Origin: Talaromyces rugulosus
Taxonomy: Eukaryota > Ascomycota > Eurotiomycetes > Eurotiales > Trichocomaceae
Assembly: GCF_013368755.1 (NCBI RefSeq)
Contig: NC_049563.1
Coordinates: 930,001-994,000 of the forward strand
Direction of reading: 5' to 3'
DNA: 64,000 bases
In this document: positions 1 to 11,414 of the stretch, in pieces
How positions within the stretch are numbered: position 1 is the first letter of the stretch
How the letters are laid out: the number at the start of each line of letters is the position of its first letter
Program-made: the position numbers and the translations under genes
Notes under the pieces: model-generated
The model's input: the letters and a program-made list of their open reading frames with translations, nothing else
What the model was told of the DNA's origin: nothing
Database searches by the model: none

Positions 1-171
1 GTCTACCGCAAGAGGCGTCTGTTTCAGCTGTCACCCCTATTATTTCTCGAGAAGCTTGGCGATCGGCCTATCGGGCTTCACGTTTCACCCCGCCTGGGCC
101 AGCCTTCTTGTGTGACAATCCATTGCGAAAAAGGGGCTGGCTAGCTAACTAGCTGACTCGGAATATCCTCG

Positions 172-184
172 TATATATAAATAA
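172..184 (+). promoter_or_regulatory. TATA-like element upstream of the RING gene
   Basis: A TATATATAAATA string lies only about 22-34 bases before the first ATG of the RING/TRAF gene at 206. If it is the working TATA box, the 5' leader is extremely short or translation starts at the second ATG at 215. It was found by eye only. Confidence 0.3.
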
Positions 185-205
185 GGGCAGCTCGCCCGTC
201 CACCC

Positions 206-1631
206 ATGGCGTCCATGGATATTGGCGAGCTGGTCAGCCTCATGGACTTGAATGGCGGGGCAGAGGAGGTGGTCGACCTCCGAGCACTGGACTATGTTTC
301 CAAGTATGACGAGCATCTCATGTGCCCGATATGCCACTGTCCATTCATCCGGCCGCTGCGACTGCGCTGCGACCATGTCTTTTGCCAAAAGTGCTTGAAT
401 GAGGCCATCACATCTACGACATCGGACCCGCATAGCTTCCGCTGTCCGTCATGCCGCTCTCACGCCCGCGAGATATTCGGCAATGTTCCGCGGCTGCTGA
501 TCAACATGTGCGACGATATCCGAGTCCGCTGTCCTTATTCGGACGAGGGCTGCAAGGAAATAATGCCCCGCGGACACGTCCAGCTGCATGTCGACAAGTA
601 TTGCGACTCTAAACTGATGGACTGCCCGGTCTCGACCTGCACGCAACAGACCCGCAAGAAAAACTTGAGCGCCGACGGGAAATGCATGCACACTGTTTTG
701 AAGTGCGAGGCGTGTGACGAAGACATAGTAGAGCAGGATTTGGAGGTTAGTTAGTGGTTATGGTTGGTGTTGAAGAATCTATGCTAATCATCAATGTCAC
801 CTGCAGGAGCATCAAAACGAACACTGTCCAAGTTTGCGCACAAACTGCCCCGACTGTGACGCTTTGTTATTCGTTAGTGCCTTGGAAGAGCACGTGGATA
901 CATGTCCAGAGGCTATCCACGAATGTCAAGCATCAAAATACGGATGTAGCGCCAGGTTGAAGCGGTCTGAATTGACAGTCCACGAACGAAGCTGTCCGTT
1001 AATCACCATGGGCCCGTATATCGAAGCCCAGAACTCGCGCATTGACTCGCTCGACATGACGATACGACAGCTGCGTCAGAGAAACGAAATCCTAGAGGAC
1101 GGAATCTCAAACATCCGCTCGACTCTGGTGGAAAGCACCCAGCTTACGCCTGAAAGCCGGCAATCGCCAAGTGGAAATGAGAGTCATCCTCACCCTGAGA
1201 GCGGGGAGGCTGAACAGGGTGACCGCTCATCTAACTTGTCGTCCACAACGACGATGACTTATCTATTATCTCTACACGAGTCCCTACGCGAAGAAGTTTC
1301 GAGACTTTCGCACGCCATCACCGATCTGGACGCCCGAGCTAGCATGGCCATTTTGAACGAGAGCATGCGAATTAAAGAAGACATGGCCCACACTAGCGCT
1401 GCCATCAACACAATCCGCATGCAGATCCACTGGCTGTTGAATCCCCGGCTGCAGCAGGGTCATCGGTTTGCCTCTGCAGCGGGCAGCAGCAGCAGCACAA
1501 CAAGTACTGGCCAAGGAGCTGGCACAGCAGCCGGGCCGAGTTCAGGGCCAGCATCACGATTTGCTTATAACACCGAAGGTATTCCACCTCGGCGATTGAG
1601 CGACAGTGGTCGCGAAGGGACAAAATTGTAG
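206..1631 (+). CDS. RING finger / TRAF-type zinc finger protein with coiled coil
   Basis: Two exons, 206-745 and 807-1631, join in phase 0 across an intron with GT and CTGCAG ends and give about 454 aa. A C3HC4-type RING lies at residues 40-83 (CPIC, CDHVFC, CPSC). Cys/His-rich TRAF-type zinc-finger segments follow (about 110-230), and then a predicted coiled coil near the IEAQNSRIDSLDM region. The C-terminus is rich in Ser/Gly/Thr. RING plus TRAF-type fingers usually marks an E3 ubiquitin ligase or a scaffold; no substrate can be inferred. The ATG at 206 is the first in the frame, and another Met follows at codon 4. The gene stands alone. The domain call is confident and the biological role is unknown. 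Confidence 0.85.
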
Positions 1632-2177
1632 TTATTTTTTCCCTTCTCAATTTGCTCGCGTGTTTCGCTCTTCGTTTTGCAGATTGCTGGCGTTCGGGGT
1701 GTATTAGGCTGGATTACAATACCCCATTGTGTCGAGTAGACGCTTGCTACTCAGACTGTACTACAAATACATGTAATGATAATGAATGGACCGACATCTA
1801 TAAATTCATAGGCCACAGTAATAAAAATCATATAGTGATTTATAGATTCTAGTATAAAAAGGCACCACGTGATCTTCCCCGCCCTGCGGTTGGGCGCCGT
1901 GATTGGCGTCCGTGGGCGAACCCACAACAAGCCCGCCAGCCCTCGTCATCGGATCAAAGATTGCAGACTTTCTCCGCCAACAGATTGACCCAAGTGTTGA
2001 GTGCGACAACCCCTCCCAAGACCGGACAGGACTGTACAGTATCCTAGGGAGCTTGCAACAAAAAGGGCCGCCAGAGGAAATTACAAGAGGCGTTGCTCTC
2101 CGATCGCAATTTTTTTTTTTATCAGCGGGAAAAAAAAAGACGTTTTTATAGTGCCCTGAGACAGGGCAACCGCCAAT
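1632..2177. other. Intergenic region between the RING gene and the CCCH gene
   Basis: This is an AT-rich 3' flank followed by the 5' leader of the next gene. A poly-T run lies near 2110 and a poly-A run near 2131. The open frame at 1903-2151 has no ATG start and no recognisable motif, so I see no gene here. Confidence 0.6.
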
Positions 2178-3432
2178 ATGCCGCCAAAGAAGGGAGCAGA
2201 CCAGCCGAAGAAGAAGAAGGCGACGGTGGATGACAAGGTAAAGTATTTTATCTTTTGTTAGTGTGTCCGATTGCGATTTTTACTAACTGATGAGGGTAGA
2301 CCTTTGGTATGAAAAATGTACGTCTCGTGTGCCCCGCCACAACTCGTGTGGAACCCGAAAAGAAGAAAAAAAAGATAAAAGACAACACAGAATATTAACG
2401 TTTTAATAGAAAAAAGGAGGAGCCGCCAAAAAACAGATTGCACAACTAGAAGCCCAAACCAAGGGTAGCAAAAACGCCGACGAAAAGAAAAGAGAAGCAG
2501 AAAAGGCCAAGCGCGAAGCTGAAAAAGCCGCGGCCGAGCAGGCCAAGCGAGAGGCTGCCGAACTGTTCAAGCCCGTACAGGTGCAAAAAGTGCCGTTTGG
2601 CGTCGATCCCAAGACCATTGTCTGTCAGTTTTTCAAAAAGGGCCATTGTGAAAAGGGGCGGAAATGCAAGTTCAGCCACGATCTCAGCATCGAGCGCAAG
2701 GCCGCTAAGAGGGACTTGTACTCGGACACGAGAGATACAGAGGGGACTGAGACCAAGGACAAGGACACGATGGATCAGTGGGACGAGGAGAAACTCCGAG
2801 ACGTCGTCATGAGCAAGCATGGCAACCCGCGGACGACAACGGACAAGGTTTGCAAGTTCTTTATCGAGGCTGTCGAGAACCAGAAATATGGCTGGTTCTG
2901 GACATGTCCGAACGGCGGTGATAAATGCATGTATCGCCACGCGCTACCACCTGGGTTCGTTTTCTTCTTCTTCTCACTTCTTTTCAAAACTGACATAAAC
3001 TTCAGGTTTATTCTCAAGACCAAAGAGCAGCGCGCTGCAGAAAAGGCCCTCATGGACAAATCGCCTCTCAACACTCTGACGCTGGAAGACTTCCTCGAGT
3101 CCGAGCGGCACAAACTCACCGGCACATTGACGCCTGTCACGCCCGACTCGTTTGCCGAATGGAAGAAGAAGCGCCTCGACAAAAAGGCGGCCGAAGAAGA
3201 GGCCCGCAAGGCCAAGGAACACACTGGTCGTATGCTCTTCGAGTCAGGCAATTGGCGTGGCTCTGAAGAAGGTGACGAGGAAGAGTCCGAAGAGGAAGAC
3301 GGCCAGGGTGTATGGAACCTGGAAGCCCTGCGCAAAGAGACTGAGCGCTTGCGCCAGCTGAAAGAGGAAGATCGATTAGCCAAACTGCATGGCGAGCCGG
3401 TCAGCGAAGTGCTGGCTAACGGAGATGGTTGA
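2178..3432 (+). CDS. tma46: CCCH zinc finger protein, Tma46/ZC3H15 (DFRP1) family
   Basis: Four exons, 2178-2237, 2300-2317 (a 6-codon microexon), 2410-2954 and 3006-3432, give about 349 aa, close to the length of yeast Tma46. The N-terminus is Lys-rich ([14 protein letters not shown]) and followed by a charged helix. The first CCCH finger is C-x7-C-x5-C-x3-H ([14 protein letters not shown]). The second, long-spaced finger ends in [10 protein letters not shown]. The acidic C-terminal DFRP region contains [18 protein letters not shown]. In this family the protein binds and stabilises a DRG-type GTPase on ribosomes. The third intron is 51 nt, divisible by three and free of stops, so retention would add 17 residues after the second finger. 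The splice sites and family motif support removal. Confidence 0.85.
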
Positions 3433-3776
3433 TCATTGTCACTTGACCGTTGACCATTGCACCAGTTGAAATCGTTAAAACAGTTTTCGTTGTATTCTCT
3501 CTTTTGAACCGTTTTTTGATGAGGATCACAAGCCGAGGGGAAATACCATACATACGATCCTTTTACAGCCAACTTAGAACATAGCCGTCATCTGCAAGAA
3601 GGAAAAAAAAATAGGGGGCAAAAAGGAGAAAAAAGCAATGACAGCACCACAGCATATGTGAGCGGGAATGGGTTGCTTTTATGATCTTTATACAATCTAT
3701 TCGTCATTCATGGCAGTTGACACTGTTAACAAACAGAACAGAACAAAGTATACAAGTTGGTTACTTTTATCTATAT
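3433..3776. other. Intergenic region between convergent genes
   Basis: This 344-bp spacer contains the 3' ends of the CCCH gene (+) and the D-amino-acid oxidase gene (-). It holds A-rich runs near 3603-3640 and no other coding signal. Confidence 0.6.
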
Positions 3777-5029
3777 CTATAAAGAAGCTCTTTCTACAAT
3801 AAGCCGTTCCTGTAGCATCAATCCCCTGACTTCTTCTGCCACGCCCCACGACAACTCGACGCCTCTGCCTCCGAGTCCGTATGCGTGTACTACATTTTTC
3901 CTTTCTCTTTTCTGCCCATCCAAGGTATCAGCCGCAACGACATCTACTCGTTCAACCTCAATCCGGACCCCGCCTTCTCTCGCCGGCCGGCGTCCGACGA
4001 CATCACGGATAACGCTGAACTCGGCCTTTTCGCTGCCGCTAAATGGGAACCATTTCGCAGCTTTGCGCAGTAACGTTTCTCTGATTTCAGGGAGTGCATA
4101 TGGATTCCAGTCATTAGGCTGTTTGGTGCCGCCGATGATTGTACCGCCTGATAGAGGTCGGGGAATAGCAAACGACCAGGTTCCATCTGCGTTATGGCGG
4201 GTTAAAGTATAAGGGATTTGGTTGCGGACGAGGCATGTTTGTCCTTTCCTCTTGGTCAGTATTTGGAGGAAAAAAAGGAATGAGTAGACTGGGGAAAGGG
4301 GAGCACACCTCTGATAATAAAGCTCTTTTCATCGTTGAACCCTGTGCCGGAGCAATTCACAACAGTCTTTACAATACCATCTCCATCGCTAGCACCGACA
4401 ACAAACGCTTCATCAAGTGAAGACAACGCATGCTGCCGCACCTGACCACCTCCAAGCACGAACCTCCGAAGCAGCCAGCCCAGATACAAGGGCGTATTGA
4501 CGCAATACGTCCAGTATTCAATGCCCAATTTAAGATTGCTGTCTACCTGGAGCTCCCTTTGCGGGATATTTCTGAATGAAGGACCGAGATGCGCATACAC
4601 AGAACTGTTTACATCGAGAGCTGCATCGACGTATTCCGGTGTCGGAGACTCGAAATGCTCAATGCCTGGCATGAACTTCACTCCGGACGAGACGTCTTCG
4701 GAGGCGATGCGCTGGAATGTCTGGTATGTATGTCGTGCCCATTGTGATTCTTTCTGTACTTGTGCGCTTGATCCTGGAACAGGCCGGTAATGCGCTCCGG
4801 CCCAGGGACTGGCGTAGTCGACGGACTCTGTGTGTGGCAGGTTGCGCGCGATTATGAGGATGCGCTGGGAGGGAAGGAGGCTCGATTGCAGGCGCAAGGC
4901 TGTGGAGAGGCCGATGACTCCGGCGCTGGTTTTGGTCAGTGATGTTTTTTTTAATTCTTTATCGACAGACTGCAAATGTTGCGGAGAAGATGGGTCGTAC
5001 CCTACAACGACAATGGTCTCGGACGTCAT
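3777..5029 (-). CDS. D-amino-acid oxidase family flavoenzyme
   Basis: Three exons, 5029-5001, 4925-4309 and 4243-3777, give about 370 aa, normal for the family. The FAD-binding motif VVVGAGVIGL is complete only when intron 1 is removed. Family signatures follow: ASPWAGAHYRP, then GQTCLVRN, GGTKQPNDWNP and near the C-terminus HAYGLGGRGVE. DAO enzymes oxidise D-amino acids to imino acids with FAD and release hydrogen peroxide, usually in peroxisomes. The C-terminus (ERASL) is not a canonical peroxisomal SKL signal. I chose the ATG at 5029 because it places the Rossmann strand at the N-terminus, as usual for DAO. D-aspartate oxidase is an alternative specificity that cannot be excluded. Confidence 0.85.
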
Positions 5030-5324
5030 GGCACCAGAATTATTGCACACAGGTTTACATGCAGCTGGATAGGTCGGTTGACGTAGAATAGTAGTTAATT
5101 GGATCAATTAATGATCAATTCTGTCGCCGACAAAGCTTGAGGTATCTTTATCATGATAAAGCATAATTAATTAATTATTGATGACTCACACGGTTAAAGT
5201 TTCCCAATGCGGGACTCTATAGATTGGACTCATTGGAGTATAAGCGTTATTTTCAAGAAACACTAATATGATTCCCATTTCATCGAATTATCCTATAACT
5301 TATGCTAATTAAATATGAACCTCA

Positions 5325-6263
5325 TTACCACTTCTCGACATACGGTCTCAAATCGAGCTCAAACGCAAACGTTGTCCGCGGCTGCGTATGCAGGAACCAA
5401 TACGAGTCGGCAATCTGTAATAGTCAGTTTACTCAGTTTACTGTAGACCTTTTTTAAAAAATAAAACGCCGAAGAGATTGCATACCGAATCAGGACTCAA
5501 CTTGGCATCTTCGTGCTCCAATTGGTAATGCTTGAGGCGCGGAATGTCAATAATTCCATCGACAATGATATGCGAGACATGCACTCCCTTGGGCCCGAAT
5601 TCTCTTGCCAGAGACTGCGACAGCGCACGAAGAGCAAATTTCCCGCTTGCGAAGCCGGCGAAATTGGCAGAGCCTCTGACGCTGGCCGTTGCTCCTGTTT
5701 TCCGGCCGTCAGTAACGTTATCATAAATGATTCATGAAGAAGAAAAGCAAACCTGTAAAGATCAAACTAGGCGGATGCTCGCTCTTTTCCTCAACTCCCT
5801 TGAGCAGCAAAGGGAGCGACGCCTGGGAAAACAAGAACCCGCCTTTTGCCTGGATATCGATGCTGTTCGTATACTCGGCCTCGGTCAATTCCAAAAACGG
5901 CTTGCGCGCGAACCCGCCGCCCGGGTTGAAAATGGCTGCAGCCAGAGGCGTGTTTGGGAATAGTTCGGATGTGATCTTTTTGAATGCGTTGCTGACCGAG
6001 GCTGCGTCTGCGACGTCGGTGCTGATGCCGACAGCTTTGCCGCCGGACGAGTTGATTTCGGAGACGACGCCCTCGTAGTTGGCCGGGTTACGTGCTAGCA
6101 AGACGACTGGGTATGCTTTTGCAAACTTGCGGGCGATGGAGGCGCCCTGTAGAGAGTTTAGTCGATTGAAGCTATGAAGCTACGAAGCTATCGGATGGGA
6201 TGGGTGTGTTACCGTTCCGGGTCCAACGCCGGCGATGACGGCAAATCCTTTTGATGCAGACAT
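5325..6263 (-). CDS. SDR-family NAD(P)-binding protein lacking the catalytic tyrosine
   Basis: Four exons, 6263-6213, 6146-5753, 5694-5486 and 5414-5325, give about 247 aa, typical of a classical short-chain dehydrogenase. The cofactor loop is GVGPGTGAS, formed across the first intron, and the central part carries NPGGGF. The active-site segment reads SANFAGFASGKFALRAL: the usual Y-x-x-x-K is F-x-x-x-K, so the catalytic Tyr is replaced by Phe while Lys is kept. The protein may be a non-classical SDR with altered chemistry or a non-catalytic cofactor binder. It follows the D-amino-acid oxidase on the same strand, with about 300 bp between them, but each probably has its own promoter. Confidence 0.8.
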
Positions 6264-7124
6264 TTTTCTTCCTTTAGATAGATCTTTTTTGTATAATCGA
6301 GTTCTTTCGATGAAGTGTGACCGTGTTTATGTTGAAAACCTCACAGACAGCTCTAGACGTCGACCGGAGAGCTATTATTTATAGCTAGGTGAGGGGAAAT
6401 CTGCGTGAGACCTGCTTAGAAATACAGCAGAGCACAGCAGGATCTTAGTCAGTGGCACATCCAGAACAAAGATGTGCTAGCTGCGTCTTCTTTGGCCGGC
6501 GAATGGCGCAATGAGAGGATCGACTGACATCAATAATATTAAGAGAGAAACGAAATATTTGTTTACTGATCCGGTCGATGTCGTCATACTGATTACCCCG
6601 CGTTAGTTGACATCTGACCATCAATTGAGTAGAATGTTTATAAGCTGGATTGCATAGTCTGAGTGCGATATATCTATTTTGGGGTTGAGTATATGTAAGT
6701 TGGATATAAGAGAATCAATTGATTCAATGCTGTTATAGTATAAAAGTCAAGAATCCTAGTGGCGGCCACCGACGGCCCATGCTTTATGTATTCAATATCG
6801 AGTAGTTTACATAAAATTAATAACGAATAATAAATAGAGGATATAAAACTAAGAATGAATAATCAAAAAGGGCACAATAGAGAACCATTTCACGCTAAAC
6901 ATTGATTGTCATAAAGGGCGAAATGTGACAAGTCCCAGGACCTAGGGTTAGGGTTAGGGTTAAAACAACATTAACTGAGAGTATTCATCACGCCCAACGC
7001 CATTAAGGCATCAATCTCATTGCTAACTTTACCAAACCAATGCTCTACATGTAAATGTTACTAGCTGTACTTGTAAATTGACGGCTAATATACTAGTATA
7101 CCATATACATGTATGTTCAAAGTC
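6264..7124. other. AT-rich intergenic region with telomere-like tract
   Basis: This 861-bp spacer lies between the SDR start and the NLR-like gene's 3' end, both genes on the minus strand. It is strongly AT-rich from about 6530 and contains the short TTAGGG tract listed separately. No ORF with coding character was seen. Confidence 0.55.
6943..6962 (+). repeat. Interstitial telomere-like repeat (TTAGGG)
   Basis: The stretch reads TAGGGTTAGGGTTAGGGTTA, about three copies of the canonical filamentous-fungal telomere unit. It lies about 160 bp beyond the stop codon of the NACHT/ankyrin gene, in AT-rich DNA. It is too short to be a terminal telomere and may be a repair or rearrangement scar. Confidence 0.75.
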
Positions 7125-10100
7125 CTAGTGCCACATGTCTAGGTCGATTTTTGGCAAAAGTCGCTTCACCATCTCCTCATTCCCATTAAAGACCGCAATA
7201 TCAAGTAGCGTCTCTTCATCTTCGTTCTTGGCCTGCCAGTTGGCGCCATTTTCCAGCAGCAGCTTTGCCACGGCCTCATGCCCGTTAGCCACAGCGAGGA
7301 AAAGCGCCGAGCCATGGTTGTATTCGTCGTAAGCCTCTATGTCAAGGGCATCGTAACCAAGTAGAACTTTGACCACCGCCTCATTTCCATTTTCTGCGGC
7401 CCGCGTCAACGCCGTCCAACTGTAGTCGGGTTCAACAGCATTTATGTTGGCGCCTTTGTCTAGCAGCTGCTTCACCATGTCTGCATTCCCCCACGATGCG
7501 GTTGATAGTAGGGCCGTCTTGCAATACTCGCCAGATGTGCCTTCGGGGTTGACGCCGTTGTCTAGTAGTATCCTCGCCACTGTCCAATGGCCTTCTTCCA
7601 CGGCCACTCCTAGGGGCGTGTACTCGTATGCGCCCTCCTTGTTGGCGCCCAGTTCTAGCAGTAGCTTCACTACATTCTCATGCCCTAGTTCTGCTGCCGC
7701 ATATAGCGCTGTCCTGCCATCGTTATCTTGCGCCTCCTTGTTGACGCCCATGTCTATCAACAGCTTGACTACCTCTGCCTGTCCGTTCTCGGCGGCCAGT
7801 ATCAGTGGCGTCCGGTCGACGACGTCTGGAGCCTCAAGGACGGCTCCGGTATTTAAATCTGGATCCTTTTTTAACCGCTCGTATAAAGCTCGTAGGGATT
7901 CGGTCAGTCCCCAGTACGCCGCGACGTGTATCCCTGCTGCCTTTTTTATATTTTCGACTTCGAGTGGGGCAGTCTTTCCGGACATTCTTGTGATACAGGT
8001 AGATACTTTGGACGCATCTTCAAGGAAATCTACAACCAAATCCTCCCCGTCGATGGGAGATGTGCGGGCATGATAACCCCAGTTTTGTGCAGAATACTGA
8101 TATAGACCGCCCAGCCATATCTCTTCCTTTGAACAGTCGTTAGCAGGCTCTGTTACAATTTTGTTAAATGACAAATATGTGACACAGCTCCTAGCAACCC
8201 CCTTATTCCCAGCCGGATACCATGGAGGCAAAAAGCGTATCAAGAAGTCATAGGTTGTATAATGGACCAAGCGAACTTGGTCACTGCTCTCATCGATCGT
8301 GACCAAGCCAGCACAGACGGAGCTTATGTATGAAATTCCAGAAAGATTCTCCTTGTCGAATTCTGTAGAACCATTCTCCACCGCAACGGCGTGATCCAAT
8401 TCTGACTGGGTCAGCTGTCTTCTTGAAAAGGTGATCCACGCTAGGGCTCTCTTTGCAAGAGCCTGGTCATCGGTCGTTTGGTTGTCAATTCTCGTCAAAG
8501 CGCCCTCATAGACATCGTCCAATTGTTTTAAACCGGATGGAAGTTTATCCAAAGTAGTTCTAATCTTTTTGGGAGAACTTAGTCCTTTTAGAGAGTCTAG
8601 ATGAAGTTTGGCAAGTAGAAACCTAGTTCAAGATTGTTAGCATGACTTTCCCTTTTTCTGAAAAAAAAAGGTACAATGCTGGGATACATACATTCCCTGT
8701 GCTGCTTCGACAATTCGACTCTTGATCTGCTCCTGCAGGTCAGGTCGCTCTAAAACGAGCGGGTGTAGACTTCTCATTTGAGTGTCCAAAAAGATCCGAA
8801 TATCATCATCGCTGGCGCGGATCGGCAATCTTGTGCATGCTTCTCTGTCGAACATTTCAATAATTTCTGGGACTTCTCGTGACGTTGCAAAGATATTTGC
8901 ACCACATTCAGTCTGCAAGGTGAATAGGTTTGGGAGTAGTCCAGATAACAAAAAGTCTCTACGGTTCCCATTAGTCACGGGGCATTCGTCCAGCGCATCA
9001 ATGAAAATGAAAACTTTTGAGTATTCGGAGATGGTTGATCGCAATGCCTTTAGGACATCAGCAAAAGTTGGTCGCTCGTTTCCACTTCGACGATCGTGAA
9101 GCTCTTCCAAATGAGCAGGGATGAAACGAAGTCCCTCAGTAAGCTGTTTCAGCAGACTGAGGAATAAATCAATAGGTCGCAGATCCTGTTGATCGAATTG
9201 GCAGTACAGATAGGCAATTCCAACAGTGTCGTCGGTGTAATACTTTGTGCTCATCTCCTCCACAACGACAGATGTCAGGATGGTTTTACCGGCACCAGGT
9301 ATTCCATGATATATGAGAGCCTTTCCATTCTCGCGTTGCCATGTCTTGAATTCATCAGACTCCATCAGCCACAACCCAGTCCCCTCGTTGCGTTTATCAA
9401 AGTGGTCACTTTGTCGAGGGCCATAATCAATCGTAGTGATCCAGTTCAGGAGATATTTCTTTTCCTGGCGGAATTTTTTGCGGAGCTGGCTTTCTTGCAG
9501 CTGAAGAGCTTTGTCAAAAGAAGCTGTGATCTTCTGGGTATCGTAAACCTGGGAATTTTCTCGGAAAGTCTTCTCCGCATCTTGAATATCAGTCAAACTT
9601 CCTTGCCAGTCACTACCCTTGATCAGATCCTTTAAGAAATTCAAAGTCTGGTTTCCGTAGCAAGCCAAGGCAGTTCTCATCTGAAACAATAGAAGCTGCT
9701 GATAAAGCTCGACCAAGTCTGCTTCCAGCATATCACGCATTCCTTCCGATGGGCCGCCGTCCAGGGCGTTGTCCTTTTTGAGCAAAACACCACACAGACT
9801 CCAGTACCAGCTCATCCTTTTGGTGACATACGCAGCTCCTGTGCGTTGAGCTGCAGACTCCGCAACAGGGTTGTCCAAAAGTTTCAAAGTTGTCGTGACA
9901 ACAGCCCATGGAAGAGCAGCTTGAGGCGACGCGGATATGGCCTCGGCGATGATATCCGTCACAGGCGCAATGCCTCCGAGAATGGTACCCATCACACTCT
10001 TTGCATTGGCTTGTTTTTCCGTCTTTTTCAAGCCGGCATCGATGATGCCTCGCATCTGCGCTCGGCGTTTGTCCGGGTTGTGCTGCTCAATTGCATTTTC

Positions 10101-10466
10101 AACTCCTTCCAACGACGCCGACGCTGTTCCGGACCCATCATCGTCGTCTTTGAGCTCGCGAGTAAGAATTTTTTCGTACTCTTGCACTAACTTGGATTCC
10201 GTTTCATCGCCATCGCGGAGGTTATTATAAGCCCGGTCCCAAATTTCCCCGGCAAGACTAGGCGTTGGGGCCAGTGGTGTTACTGCGGCACCGTTTGGAA
10301 CGACTGTAGATGGCTTAACATCTTCAGTTGGGGCTGGTGGTTTTGGGACAGGCGCCGATTGCGACTGTGGCTTGCTTTCTACTTGATTATTCTGCTGCGG
10401 CCGAGGTGGCTGGGAGGGCTCATCTTCGGGGGCGTCACGGTTGCAACAGAGCTTTAGAAAGGCCAT
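7125..10466 (-). CDS. NLR-like STAND protein: NACHT_N, NACHT NTPase, ankyrin repeats
   Basis: Two exons, 10466-8692 and 8622-7125, join with phase 2 and give about 1090 aa. The N-terminus MAFLKLCCNRD is followed by a Pro/Gln-rich linker. Next comes a domain resembling fungal NACHT_N (starts AGEIWDRAYNNL), then NACHT with Walker A GIPGAGKT at about 388-395 and Walker B FIFIDALDE near 485. After a winged-helix-like region (AAQGMFLLAKL, formed across the intron), ankyrin repeats run from about 820 to the end (GRTALYAAAELGHENVVKLL). Proteins of this plan are fungal STAND ATPases, compared with animal and plant NLRs and linked in some species to heterokaryon incompatibility. Which ligand or effector it uses is unknown. 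The paired Cys near the N-terminus could be a lipidation site, which is an inference. Confidence 0.9.
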
Positions 10467-11414
10467 AGCCGCAGCAAAAAAGTATAATCTTCACAAGATT
10501 GATCAATTGATGCGATGGCAGGTGACAACATCAGCGGGACATTTGGATCTTCGCTGTGCGGGGCTTGTTATAATGTTGGTTCCGCCGACCTGTATTAGGT
10601 TCCTTTCTATTAGGAGTGGCTCTGACAGGTGCATGTCACGGTCAGTGCCAATGGTGGAAATATGGAGAATCACAGGCTGAGATAGCGTGTTGTTGTGTAA
10701 CTTGTATTGTTGTGTTGTTGGAGAACCCTTCAGCTGGCCACGCACATTGGATTAGCCCAATAGGGTAAGACACCGGATGATCTTGTGAAAGTTTACAGAG
10801 TACATCCAGGGTAGCTGCGTCATACAGTAAAACCTGCATTTAATAGTTACGCAATCTTCGGTTGCTTACATGTAAGGTGATAGTTAATTAGCATAATATT
10901 CATGTTTCGATATCAAGCAACTGTGTAGTATATCAAAAACACGGTGTTCAGTTGCTCATGATAACGTTTTGAAGATATTGACTAATCTCGAGTTGCTTAA
11001 CCCCGGGTTTTCCTGTACTTGAGGTTTGCAATCCAATGTTGGTGGGATAATTTAATCTTCCATGGGGCGAGCCAGATTGTACATGCTCGAGGATAACCCT
11101 AAATTTAAACCCAATCCGGCACAATAACATTAGAACATTGAAAAGAGATTACCAATTATATGGAAATATAAAAATAAAGTAACCTATTAATAAATCACTT
11201 AATATGCGGTTCCAGCAGATCCCCGACGTCTGGAAGCACGACGTCAACGTGAGCTGTACATTGATGTCTGCCTCTGACACAACTAGGCATCTGTCGAACG
11301 GTACTCGTAAGCGTGATGAAACCAGCTGATATTCATCTCTTTCTTTCTTTTTGTTTGTCGAGTCTCGACCGAGAAAAAAGATGATCAGTTCTCAAAATAG
11401 AGCATCCTGTAAAG
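10467..11414. other. Intergenic region upstream of the NLR-like gene
   Basis: This is about 950 bp between the NLR start (-) and the broken Cys-rich gene (+). It contains the 191-bp pogo-like MITE listed separately. Otherwise it is AT-rich, with no supported gene. Confidence 0.55.
10825..11015. mobile_element. Pogo/Tc1-like MITE (non-autonomous)
   Basis: The left end reads CAGTAAAACCTGCATTTAA, and the reverse complement of the right end reads CAGGAAAACCCGGGGTTAA. Both are directly flanked by TA (10823-10824 and 11016-11017), the target-site duplication of Tc1/mariner and pogo elements. The left end resembles pogo/Tigger-type termini. The interior repeats the motif GTTGCTTA (near 10861, 10950 and 10992) and its complement near 10914, giving internal hairpins. 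There is no coding capacity. The terminal inverted repeats are diverged, so this is an old copy. Confidence 0.6.

Noticed and set aside
2775..3572. 265-codon minus-strand frame over the Tma46-like gene
   Set aside because: It is the antisense shadow of the coding exons; its Ser/Arg-rich sequence has no motif.
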